Both the position numbers and the translations under genes were made by a program. Positions 5,529-9,713 of a DNA stretch of 9,713 bases are shown here, piece after piece. Within the stretch, counting starts at the first letter, position 1. Each line of letters starts with the position of its first letter. Source of the DNA: an uncultured Rubrobacteraceae bacterium. GTDB taxonomy: Bacteria; Actinomycetota; Rubrobacteria; Rubrobacterales; Rubrobacteraceae. The stretch covers positions 1 through 9,713 of the forward strand of contig CADCUW010000626.1 in assembly GCA_902805985.1 (NCBI GenBank), read 5' to 3'. The notes beneath the pieces are model-generated. The model was not told the DNA's origin. It did no database searches and was given only the letters and a program-made list of their open reading frames with translations.

Positions 5529-6781
5529 TATCCCAATACCTCATCCAACCTATCCGCGAGGATGCTGGAGCCCTTGTAGCCCATGAGGGGGTTTTCGACG
5601 AAGGGGCGGCCCGCCGTGGGGTAGCACAGGGGCAGGAAGGGGACGTCCAGGTCGGCGGCGACGGCCCTCTCGAGCTCCGTGCCGACCACGAGATCTGGGC
5701 GGGCGGCTACTATCTTGTTGGCGACCCTTTCGGGGTCGTCTTCGACGAAGCCGCCTTCTGTAAAGGTCTGCGCGTGGAAGAGGAAGTCCCGTTCGAGGTG
5801 GGTCAGGTACGTCCCGCAGGCGGCGACTTCGAGGCCGACCTCGCGGGAGAGGGCGTACCCGAGTCCCAGAGGGTAGGTGAAGTCCCCGAAGAGCGCGACC
5901 TTGAGGCCTGCGAAGGTCTCCGGGGGCTTGAGCCGGGCGTACCAGGGCAGCTTCGAGGTGCGGGCGAGCTCCGACCAGACCGTCCGTTCCACGAACTTCG
6001 GGTCGAGCTCGCAGAGCTCGGCGACGGCCCGGAGCGCAGCACCCGTGCCTGCGGCCCCGATCATGGGCGTCGTGACCCTCCCGACCTTGTGCTCGTCTTG
6101 CAAATGGAGCGTCGCCGACTCGCCGACCTCCCGGTACAGGAGCACGTTGCCCCAGGCGCGGGGGAGGCGCCGTAGCCCCTCGACCGTGGCCCCGAGCGGC
6201 ACCCGCGCGTTCACCTCCACCCCGATGAGGTTCAGGAGACGCTCTGCCTCGTCGTACTCGGCGGCGGCGCCCGGCCCGAAGACCGGGGGGCCGAACAGGT
6301 TGACCGTCGGGTAGGGGCTCCGCTCGAGCCCCTTGCGGGCGTGCGTCCTGACGAGGTCCTCGAGGGCGAGGTCCGCGGCCTCGGTCTCGCCCATGCCGGG
6401 CGCCTCCCAGGCGCAGGTCACGAGCGCCGGGTCGCGACCGCCGGGTTGCGGGGGGGAGGAGGCGGGTATCTCCTCCCCGGAGAGGAGTGCTGCCTCCGAG
6501 CGGGCCAGGATCACGACCTCCGCACCGGGGTGGCGCCGGGCGACGCCTGCCAGGTCCTGCGACAGATACCCCGGCGCATAGGACTCCCTGCGCCCATCCT
6601 GCAGGGGGCTCAGCGTGACCGGCACCGCGAGGCCGTCCCGCTCCCGTGACCCGTAGAGCGCGGGGAGGTACGCCTCCCCCGGCGCCGCCCGCAGCACCGC
6701 GTGGACACCGCCGATGCCCGCGGCCAGCCGCAGGATGCCGTGGCTCCCGGGTCCCTCGTAGACGCTCTTGAGGAGCCTCAC
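5528..6781 (-). CDS. BchB-like nitrogenase-component-1 protein (DPOR B-subunit homolog), short form
   Basis: This 417-residue protein matches BchB/ChlB from the first residues: YEGPGSHGILRLAAGIGGVHAVLRA (8-32), matching BchB YEGPxHxGAxRxAxxMxGVHYVLHA. Later blocks are FGDFTYPLGLGYAL, CGTYLTHLERDF, VVGTELERAVAADLDVP and MGYKGSSILADRL near the C-terminus. In DPOR, BchB and BchN hold a 4Fe-4S NB-cluster and bind protochlorophyllide, with electrons supplied by BchL. The BchB ligand Asp36 appears here as Glu36 (PGEAY). The usual PVH block before GYxPF reads CYPTAGRPF. The protein ends where BchB normally continues into its extra C-terminal domain of about 100 residues. The start is GTG at 6779-6781, 10 bases after the bchN-like stop. 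Substrate unknown; making chlorophyll is not implied. Confidence 0.85.
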   Translation of the reverse strand: MRLLKSVYEGPGSHGILRLAAGIGGVHAVLRAAPGEAYLPALYGSRERDGLAVPVTLSPLQDGRRESYAPGYLSQDLAGVARRHPGAEVVILARSEAALLSGEEIPASSPPQPGGRDPALVTCAWEAPGMGETEAADLALEDLVRTHARKGLERSPYPTVNLFGPPVFGPGAAAEYDEAERLLNLIGVEVNARVPLGATVEGLRRLPRAWGNVLLYREVGESATLHLQDEHKVGRVTTPMIGAAGTGAALRAVAELCELDPKFVERTVWSELARTSKLPWYARLKPPETFAGLKVALFGDFTYPLGLGYALSREVGLEVAACGTYLTHLERDFLFHAQTFTEGGFVEDDPERVANKIVAARPDLVVGTELERAVAADLDVPFLPLCYPTAGRPFVENPLMGYKGSSILADRLDEVLG

Positions 6782-6791
6782 GGGCCCCCGC

Positions 6792-8087
6792 TCACAGGCT
6801 TAAAGTGTCGAGGGCCTCGGCCCGCTCGAAGGTCCGGGCGAGGAGCTCCAGGATACGCCTGGCCCCCTCGTAGCCGTGCAGGCCGGCCCGGACGAAGTCC
6901 TGCGAACCACGGCACAGGTGGCCGCGGGCGACGAGCGGGGCGTGGAGGCCGGCGCTCGCCACGACGACGTCCGGGTTGGAGTCTTCTATGCGCGCCATCT
7001 GGCCCCGCCAGTCCGGGGCGACGACCACGTCCACCCCCGAGCCGAGCGCCTGCAGCTCCTCGGCGAGGAACCTGCGGTCGAGCCGCGGGGCGCCGACCTC
7101 GAGCACGACCGCCCCGGCGTCGGCCAGGAAACGCGCCAGCGGCACCTCGTACCCCGTGTCGCCGGCGAAGAAGATCCTCTTTCCCCTCACGCGGTTGCGC
7201 AGGGCGCCCAACTCCTCCCACACCGAACGCGCCCGCATCACCTCGCTCGTCCGCGCCCCCGCGTCCTCGGCCACGTCCTGCAAGAACCGGGCCGTCCCGT
7301 CCACCCCGATCGGCATGAGCGTCCGGACCACGCGCGCGCCGCGCTCGCGCGCCGCGTTCGCCGCGGCGCCCAGGTTCGGGTCCATGACCGCGACGACCGT
7401 CCCCTCGCCCACGGGCGGCAGGTCGTCTCCCCCGGCGGAAGGCACGACGCCCGCCGCCTCGACCCCTGTCCGGGAGAGCTCAGCGACGAGGCCGGCGGCC
7501 GACCCTGGGGAGAGGGCGCCGCCGAGCAACACCACCGGCCGGCCCGGCTCGGCTGGCCGCTCCCGGTTCCTGCCCCCGAGCCCGAAGAACCCGCCGCGCT
7601 TGGCCTGCGAGGCGGCCTCGACGAGTTCCGAGGTCCTCCGCTTCGGGCAGAGGTCCACGAGGGCCGCAAGTACTCGGTCCTCGAGGTCGGTCGAGAGGGT
7701 GCCGGGGTTGGCGTAGGGGGTGTCCGCGTCCACCGCCGCGACCGCGAGGCCTGACTTGCGGGCGGCGAGGCGGGCCTCGAAGTCCACATCCACCCCGAGG
7801 GCCGTGGCCGTGCGGCTCCCGACGATAAGGACGGTCTGCGCGCGCCTTCCGGCGGCATCGACGGCGAGGTTGGCGAGCTGGCCCTGCTGCGGCGGGTCTT
7901 GCGGGTCGAGGACGGCGAAAAGGACGCGCCCCCCCGGACCGCCGCCCGGGAACGAGCGGACGACGTGGGCTTCGGAGCGCATGCCGACCACGATCACGAG
8001 CGTCCCCGGAAGCGTCCCCGCCAGGCCGTTTACGGCGTGCAGCGGGTGGAGGACGTCCGGTATCCCCGACTCGTTGAGGATCGTCAA
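6792..8087 (-). CDS. BchN-like nitrogenase-component-1 protein lacking the canonical cluster cysteines
   Basis: This 431-residue protein is close to BchN length (about 425). The C-terminal block is clear: PDVVVASAGLHAPLVARG, then AGLHGYEGARRILELLART, matching BchN PDxVxCGLGLANPLEARG and PIHGFxQAxDLAxLFxRP. The N-terminal fold also aligns, but the cluster cysteines do not: BchN CP (Cys26) is His14-Pro15, GTKTCG (Cys51) is GMRSEA with Glu39, and GTCT (Cys112) is GSRT with Arg92. The 25-residue spacing between the first two positions is kept exactly. Only two cysteines remain in the protein, both elsewhere (LCPKRR and HLCRGS). The start is TTG at 8085-8087: an in-frame TAG lies four codons upstream and AGGGAG (8093-8098) sits five bases before it. 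It would pair with the BchB-like protein; the cofactor, if any, is unknown. Confidence 0.83.
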   Translation of the reverse strand: MTILNESGIPDVLHPLHAVNGLAGTLPGTLVIVVGMRSEAHVVRSFPGGGPGGRVLFAVLDPQDPPQQGQLANLAVDAAGRRAQTVLIVGSRTATALGVDVDFEARLAARKSGLAVAAVDADTPYANPGTLSTDLEDRVLAALVDLCPKRRTSELVEAASQAKRGGFFGLGGRNRERPAEPGRPVVLLGGALSPGSAAGLVAELSRTGVEAAGVVPSAGGDDLPPVGEGTVVAVMDPNLGAAANAARERGARVVRTLMPIGVDGTARFLQDVAEDAGARTSEVMRARSVWEELGALRNRVRGKRIFFAGDTGYEVPLARFLADAGAVVLEVGAPRLDRRFLAEELQALGSGVDVVVAPDWRGQMARIEDSNPDVVVASAGLHAPLVARGHLCRGSQDFVRAGLHGYEGARRILELLARTFERAEALDTLSL

Positions 8088-8092
8088 ACCAT

Positions 8093-8098
8093 CTCCCT
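8093..8098 (-). promoter_or_regulatory. Shine-Dalgarno sequence deciding the TTG start of the bchN-like gene
   Basis: AGGGAG on the minus strand is five bases from the TTG. An in-frame TAG just upstream excludes a longer N-terminus, and an ATG three bases before the TTG runs into TGA after two codons. Confidence 0.65.
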
Positions 8099-8149
8099 AA
8101 ACCTCCGTTGCGGGAAGGCGCCGCCTCTCGGCCGTCCCCGGAAAGGCTT

Positions 8150-8863
8150 CTAGTTTAAGGCGTTCAGGGTGTCCAGCGCCAGCGCCATCATGTTGTCCAC
8201 GGCGCCGCGCAGCTCCTCGTCGCCGATCCTGGCCACCTCGGCGCCTATGGTGTCCGATACCGTCAGCAGGCAACCGGCCCGCACGCGGTGCATCGCCGCT
8301 ATCGTGAAGATGGCCGCCGCCTCCATCTCCACCGCCAGCACCCCGAGGTTCCCCCACAGCTTCTCCGGGCTCTCCGTCGGGTCGTAGAAGAGGTCCGAGG
8401 AGACTATCGGGCCGACGAACGTCCGCCTCCCCGCTCCTTCCGCAGCGTGGTGTGCCGCGTGGACCACGTCGAAGTGGGCCGCCGGCGCGTAGGGGACTCC
8501 TTGGGTTATGGAGGAGACGGTCCCGTCCTGCGCGGTGGCGGCCGTCGCCACGATCAGGTCCCCGAGGCGCAGGTCCCTGTCGTACCCGCCGCAGGTGCCG
8601 ACCCTGAGCAGGTTCTTCGCCCCGAGTTGTATTAGCTCATCCGTCACGATGGACGCGCTGGGGCACCCCATCCCCGTCGCCTGCACCGAGACCGCCTTGC
8701 CTTTATAGGTACCGGTAAACCCGAGCATCCCTCTCTCCCCGGTCACCTGCCGCGCGTCCGTAAAAAAGTTCTCGGCGATGTACTTCGCCCGCAATGGGTC
8801 CCCCGGCAGGAGGACGCTCTCGGCGAAATCTCCCGGCTCCGCGCGAACATGAACAGGGCTCAC
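8150..8863 (-). CDS. deoD: DeoD-type purine nucleoside phosphorylase
   Basis: This 237-residue cytoplasmic enzyme would split purine nucleosides with phosphate into base and (deoxy)ribose-1-phosphate. Family landmarks are SPVHVRAEPGDFAESV with His5, LLPGDPLRAKYIAE (18-31), LRVGTCGGYDRDL for the phosphate site, VEMEAAAIF for the ribose, and TVSDTI with the base-site Asp. The usual catalytic Arg a little downstream (E. coli Arg217, in AERQ) is not evident: the matching segment reads GDEELRGAVDNM. A uridine-type or altered specificity is therefore possible. I chose GTG at 8861-8863 because GAAGGGAG lies five bases upstream and the N-terminus then matches DeoD proteins. A longer frame to 8935 adds 24 unfamily-like residues. 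It lies 90 bases after the pyrimidine phosphorylase and 62 bases before the bchN-like gene. Confidence 0.87.
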   Translation of the reverse strand: MSPVHVRAEPGDFAESVLLPGDPLRAKYIAENFFTDARQVTGERGMLGFTGTYKGKAVSVQATGMGCPSASIVTDELIQLGAKNLLRVGTCGGYDRDLRLGDLIVATAATAQDGTVSSITQGVPYAPAAHFDVVHAAHHAAEGAGRRTFVGPIVSSDLFYDPTESPEKLWGNLGVLAVEMEAAAIFTIAAMHRVRAGCLLTVSDTIGAEVARIGDEELRGAVDNMMALALDTLNALN

Positions 8864-8868
8864 GTCGA

Positions 8869-8876
8869 CTCCCTTC
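8869..8876 (-). promoter_or_regulatory. Shine-Dalgarno sequence fixing the deoD start
   Basis: GAAGGGAG on the minus strand is five bases before GTG at 8861-8863. It supports this start over the TTG at 8933-8935. Confidence 0.7.
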
Positions 8877-8882
8877 GGTCGT

Positions 8883-8896
8883 CTAAAGGTCTTTAG
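8883..8896. promoter_or_regulatory. inverted repeat CTAAAG-GT-CTTTAG upstream of deoD
   Basis: Two perfect six-base arms with a two-base centre lie 20-33 bases before the deoD GTG, in an intergenic stretch that is AT-rich for this genome. The position suits an operator or an mRNA structure near the ribosome-binding site. There is no direct evidence of binding. Confidence 0.3.
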
Positions 8897-8953
8897 GTTC
8901 GAGGCACGAGGTCCAAGGCTTGAGAAAAAACCCAAACACCCAAAACCTCCTCC

Positions 8954-9713
8954 TCACAGGTCGTCCAGGATAGCAGGGGCGGGCGGTGGGGGCTCGTCCC
9001 CGATCTCTACGGCTTCTAGGATGAGCCTCCCGGCCTGATCCGCCTCGCGGTCGCCGTGAAGCCGCGCCAGGGGATCGCCCGCCTCCACGCGGTCGCCGGG
9101 CTTCGCGAGAAGCTCCACGCCGGCGGCGGGGTCTATCTCGTCCGTCTTTTTCCGGCGGCCGGCGCCGAGGGTCAGGGCGGCCTGGCCCACGCCCAGAGCC
9201 GCGAAGCCTGTGACGTAGCCGCCGCGGGGGGCCGGAACTTCGCGGACCGTGCCGGAGGTGGGCAGGTTCTCTAAAGCGTCGGGGCCGGCTCCCTGCGCGC
9301 GGACGAACTGCTCCAGTTTCTCGTAGGCGGCTCCTGAGGAGAGGGCCCTCTCGACCGATTCGTGCGGGGTCTTCTCGCCCCTCAGCTCGAGGAGTTTGGC
9401 GGCGACGAGACGGGCCTCGTGGGCGAGGTCTTCGGGGACGGGGTCTCCTTTGAGGAAGCGGACGCCCTCGTGGACTTCGAGGGCGTTGCCGACGGCGGCG
9501 CCCAGAGGTGTGTCCATGTTCGTTATGAGGGCCGAGGCTCGGATGCCCATGGACTCGCTGAGGCGGACGAGAAGGCTGGCCAGCCTGCGGGCCTCCTCCG
9601 GCGTCTTCATGAACGCGCCGGAGCCCCGTTTCACGTCGTAGAGGAGGTGGCCGGCGCCCGTGGCGGCCTTTTTGGAGACGATAGAGGAGCCTATGAGGGG
9701 GAGGGAGTCGACG
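8954..9713 (-). CDS. pdp: pyrimidine-nucleoside (thymidine) phosphorylase, C-terminal part, 5' end outside window
   Basis: The visible 252 residues continue past the window edge: the frame is open from 9712 through SLPLIGSSIVSKKAATGAG and DVKRGSGAFMKT. The SKK-AxG block belongs to the thymidine/pyrimidine-nucleoside phosphorylase active site, and DVKxGSGAFMKT is diagnostic of the family. TNMDTPLGAAVGNALEV and a C-terminal PYNP_C domain follow (GGYVTGFAALGVGQAALTLGAGRRKK with DEIDPAAGVELLAKPGDRVEAGDPLARLH). The tail after this is Pro-rich and short. The enzyme cleaves pyrimidine (deoxy)nucleosides with phosphate. With the deoD gene downstream it forms a nucleoside-salvage pair. Any internal ATG used as start, such as in GAFMKT, would remove the active site and is not the true start. 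Confidence 0.93.
   Translation of the reverse strand, partial: VDSLPLIGSSIVSKKAATGAGHLLYDVKRGSGAFMKTPEEARRLASLLVRLSESMGIRASALITNMDTPLGAAVGNALEVHEGVRFLKGDPVPEDLAHEARLVAAKLLELRGEKTPHESVERALSSGAAYEKLEQFVRAQGAGPDALENLPTSGTVREVPAPRGGYVTGFAALGVGQAALTLGAGRRKKTDEIDPAAGVELLAKPGDRVEAGDPLARLHGDREADQAGRLILEAVEIGDEPPPPAPAILDDL

Noticed and set aside
7330..7365. CGCGCG-rich stretch with short direct repeats
   Set aside because: It lies within the bchN-like coding frame (alanine/arginine codons) and is explained by GC-rich codon use.
6876..7754. 292-codon open frame on the plus strand
   Set aside because: It is antisense to the bchN-like gene. The product is Arg/Gly/His-rich with no motif, as expected for a GC-bias shadow.
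5528..8087. Reading the pair as NifD/NifK nitrogenase or as working chlorophyll synthesis genes
   Set aside because: The motifs match BchN/BchB, not NifDK, and the P-cluster and cofactor cysteines are absent. The ligand changes, short BchB and lack of other bch genes here also argue against protochlorophyllide reduction.
8864..8935. Longer N-terminus of the deoD gene from a TTG at 8933-8935
   Set aside because: The added 24 residues are not seen in DeoD proteins as I know them, and a clear ribosome-binding site five bases before GTG at 8861-8863 gives the expected N-terminus.

Overview
This is a GC-rich window in which almost every gene lies on the minus strand. GTG and TTG start codons are common. 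The gene content (paired DUF3105/DUF305 membrane-anchored proteins, a lipoprotein HtrA, a LuxR/GerE C-terminus, and homologs of the chlorophyll-type reductase subunits BchN and BchB in a non-photosynthetic setting) best fits a Rubrobacter-like actinobacterium. That placement is an inference from protein style and gene content, not a search result.

Layout, left to right. (1) Positions 1-151 (+) hold the C-terminal HTH of a LuxR/NarL-type regulator, cut by the window edge. (2) Positions 195-726 (-) hold a small antitoxin-like gene preceded by an overlapping PIN-toxin-like fragment that has lost its 5' half, probably a broken toxin-antitoxin locus. (3) Positions 752-1986 (-) hold DUF3105 and DUF305, tightly coupled membrane-anchored extracytoplasmic proteins, the second rich in His and Met. 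(4) Positions 2126-4860 (-) hold an htrA lipoprotein protease, a small conserved-looking membrane protein coupled to it by a GTGA overlap, a CzcD-type cation diffusion facilitator with a His-rich N-terminus, and a DUF1232 (YkvA-like) membrane protein. Blocks 3 and 4 look like metal and envelope-stress functions. (5) Positions 4861-5162 form a divergent/convergent gap holding a plus-strand 36-codon ORF that is a nearly bare Tat-lipoprotein signal peptide. (6) Positions 5163-5435 (-) hold an unrecognised helical 90-residue protein with a strong sigma-70-type promoter abutting its GTG codon, predicting a leaderless mRNA. (7) Positions 5481-5528 hold a GTAGGGGCGG-type palindromic hairpin. (8) Positions 5528-9713 (-) form a likely transcription unit: pyrimidine-nucleoside phosphorylase (5' end outside the window), a DeoD-type nucleoside phosphorylase, a BchN-like protein and a BchB-like protein.

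The most interesting part is the last pair. Both proteins align with DPOR (dark-operative protochlorophyllide reductase) subunits over the conserved blocks. However, the three BchN cysteines that hold the 4Fe-4S NB-cluster appear as His14, Glu39 and Arg92, and the BchB aspartate ligand is Glu36. The BchB-like protein also lacks the usual C-terminal domain. No BchL/NifH-type reductase gene is present in the window, and the pair sits directly behind nucleoside-salvage genes. It may therefore be a nitrogenase-fold complex that has lost or changed its metal cluster, with an unknown substrate.
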